Shown: positions 1 to 10,277, numbered from the stretch's first letter. The stretch: DNA of 64,000 nucleotides from Paraburkholderia xenovorans LB400 (GCF_000013645.1 NC_007951.1:868001-932000), one strand, 5' to 3'. Made by a program: numbers and translations. Notes: generated by a model from the letters alone, not told the origin.

Positions 1-1553
1 TCGCGGCCGAAGAAGAACGGCAGGCCCCAGATGAAGTAGCTGGAGAGCGACGTATAGACGGCCAGATCGTCATGCGCCGCGTATGGGCCGTTCATCAGAT
101 TGGCCGTGTTGGCTACCTGGAATGGCACGGTCGCGGACGCCGTTGCTCCGCTGCCGGGTTTGAGTATCGCGGACAGGCTGAGCGTGGTCGGCGGCGTGTA
201 ACGTCCCCACGAGTCGAACGGGATCGCGCGGTCCTGGAACGTGTTCGTGTTCGAGCCGCTGTCCATCACACCTCGGCCGAACGACGCGCCCTTGTAGGTG
301 GTCGTAAAGAAGCCGTTGCTGTCGAGCGCAATGATGCTGGCGTTCGACGGCAGCCTGTTGTTCTGGCGCGTGCCGATGCCGAACACCAATTCGCCCGTGG
401 CGCTTGCCTGACCGCCCGCCGGCAAGGCGGGCAGACGGATGATCGTGCCGTTGTTGTCCGAAGTGAAGCTGGCCACCGGATTCATGACCTGCGTGTCGAG
501 CGGGACGCGTGTGCTCCTGCACGAACCGGTGGACGGGCAATAGTAATAGGTCGCCGACAACGCGTATTGGGCCGCGAGCGGAAAGTCGCGCACCGCGGAA
601 CTGATGCCGACCACGCCGTTGGCGCCGAGGTCGGTTACCGTGCCGATGTTCCCGAGACCCCCCGACGCGCAGTCGGCAGGGGTGGCATACGCGCTGTCGC
701 CGATGACCTGGATCGGCAGGTTGCCTGCCGCCTTGGCGCCGATCGTCACGTCGGCGCGCCGGATCGGCCCCCACGCGTAACCCGACGCGAACTGCGCGCA
801 TTGGGCAATCGGCGCTCCGCTGGTGGGGTCGTCGGTGGCGCCGGTTTGCGCCGGCAACTGGCCCGCGAGCGCCGGGCCGAGCGCGCTCGCCAGCACGCGT
901 ACGCCTGCTGAACCCGTGTCGACCAGCATGTGGTCGATGGTTGCGCATTGGTTTGCGCCCTGCACACCGGGGATGCAGAGGGTGACAGTTACGTATGGCT
1001 GGTTGGCGTAGTCGCCGGTCCAACGTTCGATGGTGATTGGGACGGTGTTGGCTTCGGTTGTGGGTGTGGGTGTTGGTGTTGGTGTTGGTGTTGGTGTTGG
1101 GCTCGGAGTGGGAGTTGGTGCCGGAGTTGGGCTCGGAGTTGGTGTCGGACTCGGACTCGGACTCGGACTCGGACTCGGACTCGGACTCGGACTCGGACTC
1201 GGACTCGGACTCGGCGCCGGACTTGGACTCGGAACTGGACTCGGCGTTGCAGCCGGACTCGACGTGGCTGTCGCTGCCGGGCTTGAAGCCGGCGCGGGCG
1301 TCGGGCTCGGAGCGGGGCGTGGCGTCGGCGTCGGATTTTGCGTTGGCGCAGAACCCGATGTCGGCGTACCCGATGCCGGTGTGACCGGCGCCGGCCTTCC
1401 CTTGTCCTGCGTCGCACTCGAATCGCCATTATCACCGCCACCGCCGCCACCGCAGGCGGACAGAACCGCACTGGCGCTCAGGATCGCGAAGCAAAGGGAG
1501 TGGTTGAATGTCTTCATGTTTCTTGTCATGCGTGTGTCGCCCCGCCGCTTCAT
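1..1553 (-). CDS. DUF3443-type lipoprotein, copy 1 (3' end outside window)
   Basis: The minus-strand frame is open from an ATG at 1553 to the window edge. The last visible codons read WGLPFFFGR, matching the C-terminal part of the second copy at 2140-3501, so only about 20 residues are missing. An N-terminal signal ends in a lipobox (LSAC) followed by a Gly run, which predicts an outer-membrane or periplasmic lipoprotein. Next comes a Pro/Ser/Thr linker encoded by hexanucleotide repeats, then a long domain like copy 2. The ATG at 1553 overlaps the stop of the upstream DUF2844 gene (ATGA), suggesting translational coupling. ATGs at 1529 and 1517 are alternative starts. The family has no known function that I can state; assignment rests on resemblance to Burkholderia DUF3443 proteins. 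Confidence 0.8.
   Translation of the reverse strand, partial: MKRRGDTRMTRNMKTFNHSLCFAILSASAVLSACGGGGGGDNGDSSATQDKGRPAPVTPASGTPTSGSAPTQNPTPTPRPAPSPTPAPASSPAATATSSPAATPSPVPSPSPAPSPSPSPSPSPSPSPSPSPSPSPTPTPSPTPAPTPTPSPTPTPTPTPTPTPTTEANTVPITIERWTGDYANQPYVTVTLCIPGVQGANQCATIDHMLVDTGSAGVRVLASALGPALAGQLPAQTGATDDPTSGAPIAQCAQFASGYAWGPIRRADVTIGAKAAGNLPIQVIGDSAYATPADCASGGLGNIGTVTDLGANGVVGISSAVRDFPLAAQYALSATYYYCPSTGSCRSTRVPLDTQVMNPVASFTSDNNGTIIRLPALPAGGQASATGELVFGIGTRQNNRLPSNASIIALDSNGFFTTTYKGASFGRGVMDSGSNTNTFQDRAIPFDSWGRYTPPTTLSLSAILKPGSGATASATVPFQVANTANLMNGPYAAHDDLAVYTSLSSYFIWGLPFFFGR
1069..1212. repeat. In-frame hexanucleotide microsatellites (GGTGTT x5; GGACTC x11)
   Basis: GGTGTT is repeated five times at 1069-1098. 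GGACTC is repeated eleven times without interruption at 1147-1212. Imperfect copies lie between and after them. Read on the minus strand they encode Thr-Pro and Ser-Pro dipeptides of the linker in the DUF3443 lipoprotein. Because the unit is 6 bp, gain or loss of copies changes linker length without breaking the frame. Confidence 0.9.
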
Positions 1554-2002
1554 TGCAGATCTTCCACACGCACATTCGCGGGGACGAGGCGCGGCAGGAA
1601 CGCTTTGCCGGAGGCGTGCCCCGGTGCGCCTGCTGACTCGATCTGGAAGTCGCCGTTGCGCTCGATCAACGGACCCGTGCCACGCGCGCGCGCCGCGCTG
1701 GCCGCAACCGCGTTGGGGAAGTAACTGCCGAGCAGCGCGCTCATATCCGGCCGTACGGGTCCGTCCCATGTGACGGCAAACACGACGTTCGCCGGCAGAA
1801 CGTATTCGCGCACCGTCACGCCATTGGCGTCACGCGACGCGCGCACGGTGTAAGCCGCGGCGGTGGAAGCGGCGTTAGAGGTTGCCGCGCGAAACAACGG
1901 TTGCGGCGCCGAGCCCGCACCTGGTGCACCGCCCAACGCCGCATACGACGCGAGCGGCAACAATGCCGCAGCGGCCAGCGCGACCTTCGCAAATTTCATC
2001 AC
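1550..2002 (-). CDS. DUF2844 family secreted protein, copy 1
   Basis: 150 residues with a cleavable-type signal peptide (about 1-21, ending SYAALGG). The conserved body contains [23 protein letters not shown] and LLGSYFPN, which I associate with the DUF2844 family of Burkholderiaceae. It lies immediately upstream of a DUF3443 lipoprotein and overlaps its start by 4 bp, so the two are probably co-translated and act together in the envelope. The protein at 3517-3987 is its paralogue, sharing the signal-peptide region and the [16 protein letters not shown] core. Function is unknown. Confidence 0.85.
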   Translation of the reverse strand: MMKFAKVALAAAALLPLASYAALGGAPGAGSAPQPLFRAATSNAASTAAAYTVRASRDANGVTVREYVLPANVVFAVTWDGPVRPDMSALLGSYFPNAVAASAARARGTGPLIERNGDFQIESAGAPGHASGKAFLPRLVPANVRVEDLQ

Positions 2003-2139
2003 ATTGCTCCAGAAACAGATCGGAGCATGGTGCCAGCGGGACGTTATTGGGATTGCCGGAAAAGTCTGAATGGAAAATCGGAAATGGCGTGAGACGCCGC
2101 GGTAGCGCGGCGCCTCCTGTGCCGGTTAGAGACTCGTCG

Positions 2140-3501
2140 TCAGAATGCGACGAACGGGCCGGTCTGATTGCCGATCTTCGCGTTTCCGATCACCGTGTAG
2201 ACGTCGCGGCCATAGAAAAACGGCAGCCCCCACAGGAACATATTGTTGTTGCTGCTCGTGAAGTTCTGACCAATGTTGTTAAACGCGGCATAACCGCTGG
2301 CCATGAGACTGGTGGCGTTGCCGACGGTAAAGGGCATCTGGAGCGGCGCGCTTTTTCCGTTGGTGGGATCGATCGTCGCGGTCAAATTCAGCGTGCTGGT
2401 CGGCGTATATAAGCCGGCGGCGGATACGGGAATCGCGGTATCCGGGAAAGCGTAGCTCATGGTGCCGCTGTCGATTGCGCTGCGGTTGAACACACGGCCT
2501 TGGTACTGCGTCGTGAAACTGCCGTATTTGTCCACTGCAACGACGGTGGCATTGGCCGGTAACGCATTGTTCGGCTGCGTGCCGATGCCGAACACCAGCA
2601 GGCCCGCAACGTTTGCCTGGCCGGCGGCGGGCACGGCGGGCAGGCGGATGACCGTGCCGTTGTTGTCCCTGGCGAATCCGGCAACCGGGTTCATGACTTC
2701 CTGGCTTGCCTGCATGCGCGTGCTGATGCAATGGTTTTGCGACGGGCAATAATAATAGTTGCCGGGGATCGCGGTGGTTACGGCGTCCGCGGAATCGCTC
2801 GTGAAGTTGTCGATACCGAGAATGCCGTTGATGCCCGAGCCTTCGAGCGCGGCGCCCAGGTCCCCGCCGCCGTGCGCAACGCAATCGTCAGGCGCGGAGA
2901 ACGCGCCGTCGGAATACAACTGGATCGGAATATTGCTCGCCGTCTTGCTGCCGATCGTGATGTCCGCGCGCTTGACCGAACCCCACGTGAAACCCGAGGC
3001 AAACGGCATGCATTCGGCAATCGGCGCCGAGCCGATCGGGTCGTCGGCTGCGCCGGCTTGCGTGAGCAATAGAGGCGCCAGCGTGGGTAGGGCGCGGGCT
3101 GCGATGCGCACGCCCGTCGAGCCGGTATCGACCAGCATCCTGTCGACCGTCACGCACTGGCCGGCGCCCTGTGCTCCCTGCGCTCCCGGCGCTCCCGGTA
3201 CGCAGACCGTGACCGACGCGAAAAGCCGGTTGACGTTGCCCGTCGATGCATCGACGCGAACCGGCACCGTGTTGTCGCCGGTAACCGGCGGTGCTGAATT
3301 GCCCGAGTTACCGGAGTTGCTCGAACCACTGGAGCCGCCCGACGGGTTGATCCAGTCAGGCGAGGCGTTCCAGCCAATCGAGTTGCCCGCCTGGTTGCCG
3401 CTTGCGTTGCCGCCGCCCCCGCATGCGGAAAGCGCGATTCCCGTAATGGCCGCTGCGAGCCAGAGCGTCTTTTTCAATGTGTTCATGTTTTGTTTTTTCA
3501 T
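2140..3501 (-). CDS. DUF3443-type lipoprotein, copy 2 (complete)
   Basis: About 453 residues from ATG 3501; a GTG at 3513 would add four residues. A lipoprotein signal ends in LSAC followed by GGGG. A Gly/Ser/Asn-rich linker follows (about 30-75), in place of the Pro-rich linker of copy 1. The rest is a Ser/Thr/Gly-rich domain with LVDTGSTGVRI near residue 125 and IDSGTMSYAFPD near residue 345. These two D-T/S-G-S/T motifs are reminiscent of the paired catalytic loops of aspartic proteases. That protease similarity is my inference, not an established family function. The upstream DUF2844 gene stops 15 bp before this start. Confidence 0.85.
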   Translation of the reverse strand: MKKQNMNTLKKTLWLAAAITGIALSACGGGGNASGNQAGNSIGWNASPDWINPSGGSSGSSNSGNSGNSAPPVTGDNTVPVRVDASTGNVNRLFASVTVCVPGAPGAQGAQGAGQCVTVDRMLVDTGSTGVRIAARALPTLAPLLLTQAGAADDPIGSAPIAECMPFASGFTWGSVKRADITIGSKTASNIPIQLYSDGAFSAPDDCVAHGGGDLGAALEGSGINGILGIDNFTSDSADAVTTAIPGNYYYCPSQNHCISTRMQASQEVMNPVAGFARDNNGTVIRLPAVPAAGQANVAGLLVFGIGTQPNNALPANATVVAVDKYGSFTTQYQGRVFNRSAIDSGTMSYAFPDTAIPVSAAGLYTPTSTLNLTATIDPTNGKSAPLQMPFTVGNATSLMASGYAAFNNIGQNFTSSNNNMFLWGLPFFYGRDVYTVIGNAKIGNQTGPFVAF

Positions 3502-3516
3502 CGCTCGACGCACGCC

Positions 3517-3987
3517 TTATTGCAGATCGCCCGGACGCACGCCGGCGGGCATCAGGCGAGGCAACCACGCCATGCCGCTGAAGCGTCCCAATCGGCCTGA
3601 GGACTCGATGCGAAAATCGTCGTTGCCGTCGACCAGCGGCCCCGTGCCACGTGCGTGGCTTTGCCCGGCGTTGACGAAGTTGGGGAAATAGCTGCCGAGC
3701 AGCGCGGTCATATCAGGACGGATTGGTCCATCCCACGAGACCGCGAACACGACGTTGCCGGGCAGTGCGTATTCGCGAAGGGTGACGCCGTTGGCGTCGA
3801 TCGACTGGTGCAGGGAGTAGGGCGCTGCGTTCGCCGGTTGAACCGGTGCCGTGGCGGCGGACGGCGATACGGCGCGCAGCACGGTCGGAGAGGATGTGCC
3901 CGCGCCCGGTGCGCCGCCCAGCGTTGCATGCGACGCAAGCGGCAACAAGGTTGCGGCCAGCATCGCGATCTTCGAAAATCTCATCAC
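3517..3987 (-). CDS. DUF2844 family secreted protein, copy 2
   Basis: 156 residues with a signal peptide ending near SHATLGG, followed by the same core as the 1550-2002 protein ([37 protein letters not shown]). It heads the second DUF2844-DUF3443 pair. No gene lies between the two pairs, so the arrangement is a tandem duplication that has since diverged. The 5' side (3988-4236) is a 249-bp spacer that likely holds the promoter. Function is unknown. Confidence 0.85.
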   Translation of the reverse strand: MMRFSKIAMLAATLLPLASHATLGGAPGAGTSSPTVLRAVSPSAATAPVQPANAAPYSLHQSIDANGVTLREYALPGNVVFAVSWDGPIRPDMTALLGSYFPNFVNAGQSHARGTGPLVDGNDDFRIESSGRLGRFSGMAWLPRLMPAGVRPGDLQ

Positions 3988-4189
3988 ATTGCTTCCCCAA
4001 AAAAGGTCGAAGCATGTTGCCTGCGCGATGCTCAGGAAACCGTATGAAATTTCTGAAGTGCATGCGTGAAGCGGCGCAATGAAAGCGTGACGTTAGCTGT
4101 ATGCCTGGGGGCGCAAACTGGAAGCGAGGGAAGCGGAGAAAAACTGATGGCCTGCGCGTAGAGCGCGTGGCGCGCATAAGCAAGCATTA

Positions 4190-4214
4190 GAGCGGCCGTC
4201 AACAACGGCCGCTC
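4190..4214. terminator. Perfect 10-bp stem hairpin between convergent spacer and rhodanese 3' end
   Basis: Arms GAGCGGCCGT and ACGGCCGCTC (4190-4199, 4205-4214) flank a 5-nt loop. A short T run follows on the plus side (CATTTT). It lies 23 bp beyond the stop of the minus-strand rhodanese gene, so it is probably the terminator of the methyltransferase-rhodanese pair, although the minus-side T tract is poor. Confidence 0.55.
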
Positions 4215-4236
4215 CATTTTCACCGCGGCTGAATAA

Positions 4237-4560
4237 TCAGTAGGTCGGAACGGACGGATCGACCTGACGCGACCATGCGTCGATTCCGCCTTGCAGATTG
4301 AACACGTTGGTGTGGCCGCGCGATTCGAGGAACATCGCGACCTGGGCGCTGCGCGCGCCGTGATGGCAGACGCAGACGATCTGTACATCGTCGTCGAGTT
4401 CTTCGCTGCGCGCGGGAATCTCACGCATGGGGATCGACACGGCGCCGGCGATGGCCGCCGTCTGGATTTCCCACGGCTCGCGCACGTCGAGCAGGACGGG
4501 CGCGGGACGCGAAGTGTCGGCGAGCCATTCGGCGAGCGCCGGAGCGGTCAGGTTTTGCAT
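4237..4560 (-). CDS. Rhodanese-like domain protein
   Basis: 107 residues, the length of a single-domain rhodanese. LLDVREPWE is the typical first strand/loop. The active-site loop is CHHGARS, with the catalytic Cys about residue 74 and the C-x4-R pattern intact. LQGGIDAW is the usual C-terminal motif. No signal peptide is present, so it should be a cytoplasmic sulfurtransferase or sulfide carrier; the substrate cannot be told. It lies 64 bp downstream of the PIMT-like gene in the same direction and is probably in its operon. Confidence 0.9.
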   Translation of the reverse strand: MQNLTAPALAEWLADTSRPAPVLLDVREPWEIQTAAIAGAVSIPMREIPARSEELDDDVQIVCVCHHGARSAQVAMFLESRGHTNVFNLQGGIDAWSRQVDPSVPTY

Positions 4561-4624
4561 CAGGAGGACATCCGGTTCAATTCAGGGACGGCGGGCAGGC
4601 CCGCCGTCCGGGTCAGCGTGCCAA

Positions 4625-5278
4625 TCAGAACTTGAAACGCGACGGCTGCACGGCGTTGATGAGCGGCTCGACATACGTTTCGAATACGTCGGCAATGCGG
4701 TACTGCTTCTCGTCGATACGCGTGATGATCTGCGCCTTCATGACCGGCGCGGTGCCGACGAACGCGGCCAGACGGCCGCCGATCTTCAGATGGTCGAGAA
4801 TTTCCTGCGGTAGCACCGGCAGGCCGCCCGACACGCAGATCACGTCGTACGGCGCGGCGGCGGGCCAGCCGCGGGAAGCGTCGCCGGTGGCGACTTCGGC
4901 GTTCAGCACGCCGTTGGCGATCAGGTTGGTTTTCGCCAGTTCCGCCAGTTCCGGTTCGATGTCGACCGTCAGCACGTGCTGCGCGCGGTGCGCGAGCAAC
5001 GCGGCCATGTAACCCGAGCCCGCGCCGATTTCGAGCACGCTTTCGTGTTTCTTCACCGCCAGTTCCTGCAGCACGCGCGCCTCGACGCGCGGCGCCAGCA
5101 TGTGCTGGCCGGCCGGCAGCGGCACTTCGAAGTCGACGAAGGCCAGGTCGCGATAGACGGCGGGGACGAAGTTTTCACGCTTGACGATCGACAACAGATT
5201 CAGCACGTCCTGGTCGAGCACTTCCCAGGGGCGGATCTGCTGTTCGATCATGTTGAAACGCGCTTGCTCGATGTTCAT
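4625..5278 (-). CDS. Protein-L-isoaspartate O-methyltransferase family protein
   Basis: 217 residues from the ATG at 5278 (MNIEQARFNMIEQQIRPW). I chose this start because the upstream in-frame extension has no family resemblance. The SAM-binding motif EIGAGSGY (about 80-87) is followed by the acidic VDIEPEL motif and VATGDASRG. The family repairs isoaspartyl residues using S-adenosylmethionine. This group, common in Burkholderiales next to a rhodanese, may be PIMT-like rather than a proven repair enzyme. It is cytoplasmic, and the rhodanese follows in the same direction. Confidence 0.8.
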   Translation of the reverse strand: MNIEQARFNMIEQQIRPWEVLDQDVLNLLSIVKRENFVPAVYRDLAFVDFEVPLPAGQHMLAPRVEARVLQELAVKKHESVLEIGAGSGYMAALLAHRAQHVLTVDIEPELAELAKTNLIANGVLNAEVATGDASRGWPAAAPYDVICVSGGLPVLPQEILDHLKIGGRLAAFVGTAPVMKAQIITRIDEKQYRIADVFETYVEPLINAVQPSRFKF

Positions 5279-5535
5279 GGTGGATTCGGCTCTGTGGTTT
5301 GGCGAGTTTTGCGATGTGCCACTGACCGCCGGCCTCGCAAGGACAACTCGGCACGCAAGGCGCGTCAGGGTAACTGCGGGATTGTACCAAATGACTGTCA
5401 CGATCCGCGCTGTGGCGGGCAGGGCGCCGCCCGCCGTCCGGCCGCAGCGCGGCGTCGCGGCGCCCCCGCCGGCCTCACCGGCCCCCGTGTTAATCCCTAG
5501 CGATCGGTCCTTGCGCTTCGCGTGCCGATCGCTCA

Positions 5536-5557
5536 AAAATGTAATCGATTACATTTT
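5536..5557. promoter_or_regulatory. Perfect 22-bp palindromic operator for the LacI regulator
   Basis: The half-site AAAATGTAATC is followed directly by its exact complement, with the CG dyad centred at 5546/5547. LacI/GalR operators are even palindromes centred on CG. This one ends 14 bp before the TTG start of the LacI gene, so autoregulation of that gene and of the transport operon behind it is very likely. Proof of binding is not available here. Confidence 0.85.
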
Positions 5558-5571
5558 CGAGGCGGGTTCAC

Positions 5572-6651
5572 TTGTCCAGATCGTCGTCCAGGAAAGCGTC
5601 GGCAGCGGTGCCCGCGGCGCATGCCCAGCCCGGCGGCCAGCCGTCGCGCGGCGCGGCCGAAGGCCTGTCGATTGCCGGTGTGGCCGAGCAGGCGGGCGTT
5701 TCGGTCGCCACCGTGTCGCGCGTGCTGAACGGTCACGAGAACGTGAGGCCAGCCACGCGCGACAAGGTGCTCGCCGCCATCGACGCCAGCGGCTACCGCG
5801 TCAACGAACTTGCACGCAACCTGCGCACCGCCGAGAGCCGCCTGCTGCTGACTATGGTGCCGGACGTCGGCAACCCGTTTTACGCGGAGATCGTGCGCGG
5901 CATCGACAGCGTGGCGCGTCAGCACGGCTACTTCATGTTGCTGTGCGACACCGGCGCCGATCCGGGCCGCGAGCGCAGCTACTTCGATCTGCTGCGACGC
6001 CGCCGCGCGGACGGCGCGATCTGTCTCGATCCGGCCACCATCCAGCAGGCGCTCGGCGAGGCCTCCGGCGCGCTGCCGTGGGTTGCGTGCTGCGAGTTCG
6101 ACCCGGCAATGGGCGTGCCGTACGTGGGCATCGACAACTACCGGGCCGCCGGCGACGCTGTCCGGCACCTGCTCGCGCGCGGTCATCGCCGCATCGGCCT
6201 GATCAATTCCGATGTCGATTATCTGTACGCGCGCCAGCGTCAGCAGGGCTATCTGGATGCGCTGACCGAAGCGGGCATCACGCCGGACGAACGCTGGCGC
6301 ATGAACCTGAACAGCCTCGATTACGAAGCGGGCGCCTCGGCCGCGGCCACGCTGATGAATCAGCCGCAGGCGCCGGGCGCGATCTTCGCGGTTTCGGACA
6401 CGCTCGCGATCGGCGTGATCCACGGCTTGCGCAGCGTCGGCAAGCGCGTGCCCGACGATATCGCGGTGGTCGGCTTCGACGATATCTCGCTCGCCGCGCA
6501 GATCGATCCACCGCTCACCACCATCGCGCAGCCCATGCGCGAGCTGGGCGAAACCGCCGCGCGCCTGTTGCTGCAGCGGCTCGCCAATCCGTTGGCGAAT
6601 GTGCCGGGCGTCTTGTTGCCGCACCGGCTCGTGATTCGCGGGAGCGCCTGA
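5572..6651 (+). CDS. LacI/GalR family transcriptional regulator
   Basis: 359 residues starting at a TTG. The N-terminal 32 residues are a low-complexity extension. The helix-turn-helix follows (VSVATVSRVLNG, about 48-59), with the hinge-region signature ARNLRTAES. The rest is a periplasmic-binding-protein-like effector domain (MVPDVGNPFYAEI; GFDDISLA near 300). A ligand, probably the transported sugar, should release it from the palindrome just upstream. The ATPase gene starts 4 bp after its stop, so the regulator is the first gene of the operon it likely controls. Confidence 0.92.
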   Translation: MSRSSSRKASAAVPAAHAQPGGQPSRGAAEGLSIAGVAEQAGVSVATVSRVLNGHENVRPATRDKVLAAIDASGYRVNELARNLRTAESRLLLTMVPDVGNPFYAEIVRGIDSVARQHGYFMLLCDTGADPGRERSYFDLLRRRRADGAICLDPATIQQALGEASGALPWVACCEFDPAMGVPYVGIDNYRAAGDAVRHLLARGHRRIGLINSDVDYLYARQRQQGYLDALTEAGITPDERWRMNLNSLDYEAGASAAATLMNQPQAPGAIFAVSDTLAIGVIHGLRSVGKRVPDDIAVVGFDDISLAAQIDPPLTTIAQPMRELGETAARLLLQRLANPLANVPGVLLPHRLVIRGSA

Positions 6652-6654
6652 GTC

Positions 6655-8142
6655 ATGAGCCTCGCAATCCGCTTCGACGATATCCGCAAAGACTTCGGGC
6701 CCGTGCGCGTGCTGCACGGCGTGAGCTTCGAACTGGCGCCGGGCCGCATCTACGGTCTGCTCGGCGAGAACGGCGCGGGCAAATCGACGCTGATGAAAAT
6801 CCTCGCCGGCTATGAAACCGCCACCTCGGGCAGCTTGCTGATCGACGGCCAGCCGCAGCAGTTCAACGGCTCGCGCGATGCCGAAGCGCAAGGCATCGTG
6901 CTGATTCACCAGGAGTTCAATCTCGCCGAGCATCTGACGATCGCGCAGAACATGTACCTCGGCCATGAAAAGAAGCGCGGCTGGTTCGTCGACGATGCGG
7001 CGATGAATATCGAGGCCGCCCGTTATCTCGCGCAGGTCGGTCTGGAGAAAGCGCCGGACACGAAGGTGCGCGAACTGATCGTCGCGGAAAAGCAGATGGT
7101 GGAGATCGCCAAGGCGCTGTCGCGCCGCGCGCGCCTGCTCGTTATGGACGAGCCGACGGCGACGCTCACGCCGTCCGAAACCGAACGCCTTTTCACGCTG
7201 ATGGCGAAGCTGAAGGCCGACGGCGTGACCCTCATCTACATTTCGCACAAGCTCGACGAAGTGGAGCGCATCACCGACGAAGTGATCGTGATGCGCGACG
7301 GCCGTTTCGTCGCCCGCGGCGAAACCGCGGGACTTTCGCGGCAGCAGATGGCGAACCTGATGGTCGGGCGCGACGTGTCCGACATGTTCCCCGAGAAAAT
7401 CACCGTGCCCGCCGACGCGCCGGTCGCGCTGAAGGTGCAAGGCCTCGTCGTGCCGGACTGGGTGGAGGACCTGAGCTTCGACGTGCGCGCCGGCGAGGTG
7501 CTCGGTTTCGCGGGACTGGTGGGCGCGGGGCGCACCGAGGCGTTCGAAGCGATCATCGGCCTGCGCAAGCGCACGGCGGGCCGCATCGAGATCGCCGGCC
7601 GCCCCGCCGATCTGAAAAGCCCGCGCGACGCGATGCGCCACGGCCTCACCTATCTCAGCGAGGATCGCAAGGGCAAAGGCCTGCACGTGAACCTGAGCCT
7701 GCAGGACAACGTCACGATGATGACGCTCGAACGCTACGCGCATCCGCTGCTCGACATGAAAGCGGGGCGCGCCGCGTTGACCAAAGCCGTGAGCGAATTC
7801 GGCATTCGCACCGGCGACCTGTCGAGCCGCGCGCGCATGCTCTCCGGCGGCAATCAGCAGAAGCTCGCGCTCGCCAAGTTTCTGCAGCCGGAGCCGGACG
7901 TGATCGTGCTCGACGAGCCGACGCGCGGCGTGGATGTCGGCGCGAAACGCGACATCTATTTCCTGATTCATCGTCTCGCCGCGCAGGGCCGCGCGGTGAT
8001 CGTCATTTCATCCGAACTGATCGAGCTGATCGGCTTGTGCCACCGCGTCGCCGTGATGCGGGCGGGACGCCTGCCAGCCACGCTGACGCTCGAGCATCTG
8101 ACCGAAGAGGAGTTGATCGCCCATGCGACCGGCACCCACTGA
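6655..8142 (+). CDS. Sugar ABC transporter ATP-binding protein (RbsA/XylG type)
   Basis: 495 residues with two fused nucleotide-binding domains, as in ribose/xylose-type importers. The first domain has Walker [10 protein letters not shown] (about 38-46) and Walker [10 protein letters not shown]. The second has a degenerate P-loop ([10 protein letters not shown]), an intact signature LSGGNQQK and [11 protein letters not shown]. This asymmetry is usual for the family. It energises import of a sugar with the permease that follows; the two genes overlap by 20 bp. Substrate is not predictable from this subunit. Confidence 0.93.
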   Translation: MSLAIRFDDIRKDFGPVRVLHGVSFELAPGRIYGLLGENGAGKSTLMKILAGYETATSGSLLIDGQPQQFNGSRDAEAQGIVLIHQEFNLAEHLTIAQNMYLGHEKKRGWFVDDAAMNIEAARYLAQVGLEKAPDTKVRELIVAEKQMVEIAKALSRRARLLVMDEPTATLTPSETERLFTLMAKLKADGVTLIYISHKLDEVERITDEVIVMRDGRFVARGETAGLSRQQMANLMVGRDVSDMFPEKITVPADAPVALKVQGLVVPDWVEDLSFDVRAGEVLGFAGLVGAGRTEAFEAIIGLRKRTAGRIEIAGRPADLKSPRDAMRHGLTYLSEDRKGKGLHVNLSLQDNVTMMTLERYAHPLLDMKAGRAALTKAVSEFGIRTGDLSSRARMLSGGNQQKLALAKFLQPEPDVIVLDEPTRGVDVGAKRDIYFLIHRLAAQGRAVIVISSELIELIGLCHRVAVMRAGRLPATLTLEHLTEEELIAHATGTH

Positions 8143-9136
8143 AGCCGTTCAATCCGGCCGCGCGTTGCGCTTCGCGCATCGGCTGTATGCGCTCGGTCCG
8201 CTGGTTGGACTGATCGCGCTGTGCATTGTCGGCACGCTGCTCAACCGCGATTTCGCCACCGTCGACAACATGATGAACGTGCTTACGCGCACGTCGTTCA
8301 TCGGCATCATCGCGGTCGGCATGACCTTCGTGATCATCTCGGGCGGCATCGATCTCTCGGTCGGCTCGATGGCGGCGCTGATCGCGGGCAGCATGATCTG
8401 GCTGATGAACGGACTCGCGGCGGGCATAGGCGGCCATACATTCGCGCCTTTGCTGATCCTCACGCTCGGCATCGTGTTCGCGCTCGTGCTCGGTGGGCTG
8501 TTCGGCTGCGCGCACGGCTTGCTGATTACCAAAGGGCGGATCGAGCCGTTCATCGTCACGCTCGGCACGTTGGGCATCTTTCGCGCGGTGCTGACCTGGC
8601 TTGCCGACGGCGGCGCGCTGACTCTGGATAACTCGCTGTCCGACCTGTACGGCCCGGTCTATTACGCGAGCCTGTTCGGCGTGCCAGTGCCGATCTGGGT
8701 GTTTCTGGTGGTCGCGGCGGGCGGCGCGCTGATTCTCAACCGCACGGCGTTCGGCCGCCATGTGCAGGCGATCGGGTCGAATGAACAGGTCGCGCGCTAC
8801 GCGGCGATTCGCGTGGATACCGTAAAGATCGTCACCTACGTGCTGCTCGGCATTTGCGTGGGCGTTGCCACGGTGTTGTATGTGCCGCGGCTCGGATCCG
8901 CCACGCCGACGACCGGTTTGCTGTGGGAGCTCGAAGCGATCGCGTCGGTAGTGGTCGGCGGCACGGCGCTCAAGGGCGGCGAAGGCCGCGTGATCGGCAC
9001 GGTGATCGGCGCGATCCTGCTGTCGGTGATCGCGAACATTCTGAATCTGACCAGCATCATCAGCGTGTATCTGAACGCGGCGGTGCAGGGCGTGGTGATT
9101 ATCTTCGTCGCGTTCGTTCAACGTGGACGGCGGTAG
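8123..9136 (+). CDS. Sugar ABC transporter permease (RbsC type)
   Basis: 337 residues, strongly hydrophobic with about eight to ten membrane segments. [18 protein letters not shown] is the family signature in the first third, and [15 protein letters not shown] is a conserved cytoplasmic loop near the end. It is an inner-membrane channel subunit. The ATG lies inside the 3' end of the ATPase gene (20-bp overlap), implying translational coupling. Confidence 0.93.
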   Translation: MRPAPTEAVQSGRALRFAHRLYALGPLVGLIALCIVGTLLNRDFATVDNMMNVLTRTSFIGIIAVGMTFVIISGGIDLSVGSMAALIAGSMIWLMNGLAAGIGGHTFAPLLILTLGIVFALVLGGLFGCAHGLLITKGRIEPFIVTLGTLGIFRAVLTWLADGGALTLDNSLSDLYGPVYYASLFGVPVPIWVFLVVAAGGALILNRTAFGRHVQAIGSNEQVARYAAIRVDTVKIVTYVLLGICVGVATVLYVPRLGSATPTTGLLWELEAIASVVVGGTALKGGEGRVIGTVIGAILLSVIANILNLTSIISVYLNAAVQGVVIIFVAFVQRGRR

Positions 9137-9234
9137 CGGTAGTGCTTCGGTAGTGCTTCAGATTGCGCTTCAAACTGCAATAACGGTGAATTGAGATCGG
9201 GGCGCACGAACGCCTCACACAAGGAGACATAACC

Positions 9235-10197
9235 ATGAAGCAGGTCCTTCGAGCGGTCGGCGCCGGCATGCTGGCGTTGGGAATACTGGGTACGGCGAAT
9301 GTCGCGCGCGCCGATGAAAAAGTCACGCTGGGCGTCGCGATTCCGACAGCCGACCACGGCTTTACGGGCGGTATCGTCTGGTGGGCGAATAAAGCCAAAG
9401 CCGATCTGGAGAAAGCGCATCCCGATCTGAAGGTGATCGTGAAGACCGCGGCCGGCGCGCCCGAACAGGCGAACCAGTTGCAGGATCTCGTGACCGTCAA
9501 CAAGATCAACGCGCTCGTGATCTTCCCGTTCGAATCGGCCTCGCTCACGCAACCGGTCGCGCAGGTGAAGAAGAAAGGCGTGTACGTGACGGTGGTGGAT
9601 CGAGGCCTGACCGACACCAGCGCGCAGGACGCCTACGTGGCGGGCGACAACACCGCGTTCGGCAAGATCCCCGCCGAGTTTCTGGCGAAGGAGCTGGGCG
9701 GCAAGGGCAACATCGTCGCGCTGCGCGGCATTCCGACCACGCTCGACAATGAACGCTGGACCGCGTTCACGAACGTGATCAAGAACTACCCGGAGATGAA
9801 GATTCTCGACGCCAAGTATGCGAACTGGAATCGCGACGACGCGTTCAAGGTCATGCAGGATTATCTGACGCGCTTCAAGCATATCGACGCCGTCTGGGCC
9901 GCGGACGACGACATGGCCGTGGGCGTGATCAAGGCGATCGAGCAGGCGAGGCGCACCGACATCAAGATCGTATTCGGCGGCGCGGGATCGAAGGGCATGG
10001 TGAAGAACGTGATGGACGGCGCGCCGATGATCAAGGCGGACGTATCGTATTCGCCCAAGTTCATCTACGACGCCATCAAGCTCACCGCCGAGGCGCGCCT
10101 GAAGGGCGAGAAGCTGCCGCCCACGACGATCATTCCGTCGGTGCTGATCACGAAGGAAAACGCGCAGCAGTTCTATTTCCCGGACTCGCCGTTCTGA
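9235..10197 (+). CDS. Periplasmic sugar-binding protein of the ABC importer
   Basis: 320 residues with a Sec signal peptide (about 1-26, cleavage after ARA). It has a type I periplasmic-binding fold of the RbsB group: [14 protein letters not shown] at the mature start, FPFESASL in the hinge region, and [10 protein letters not shown] in the second lobe. A clear AAGGAGA-like ribosome site (ACAAGGAGACAT) precedes the ATG. It follows the permease after 98 bp. Ligand is unknown; a pentose, polyol or related sugar is plausible from the company it keeps. Confidence 0.92.
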   Translation: MKQVLRAVGAGMLALGILGTANVARADEKVTLGVAIPTADHGFTGGIVWWANKAKADLEKAHPDLKVIVKTAAGAPEQANQLQDLVTVNKINALVIFPFESASLTQPVAQVKKKGVYVTVVDRGLTDTSAQDAYVAGDNTAFGKIPAEFLAKELGGKGNIVALRGIPTTLDNERWTAFTNVIKNYPEMKILDAKYANWNRDDAFKVMQDYLTRFKHIDAVWAADDDMAVGVIKAIEQARRTDIKIVFGGAGSKGMVKNVMDGAPMIKADVSYSPKFIYDAIKLTAEARLKGEKLPPTTIIPSVLITKENAQQFYFPDSPF

Positions 10198-10277
10198 TCC
10201 CAGCATCCGGGGCGCGCCTGCCTGATTCCGGTCAGTGGGCCGCGCGGCGGGCGCGCCCCCGTTCGAGGAACCGTACG

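Noticed and set aside
70..1471. Several long frames on both strands across the first lipoprotein gene (e.g. Arg-rich minus-strand and Gly/Val-rich plus-strand frames).
   Set aside because: They are high-GC and repeat-generated shadows. The true frame on the minus strand is open to the window edge and matches the second copy.
5533..7971. An 812-codon minus-strand frame across the LacI and ABC ATPase genes.
   Set aside because: Low-complexity His/Arg/Ala/Asp composition, typical of the antisense frame of a GC-rich gene; the plus-strand genes have full motif sets.
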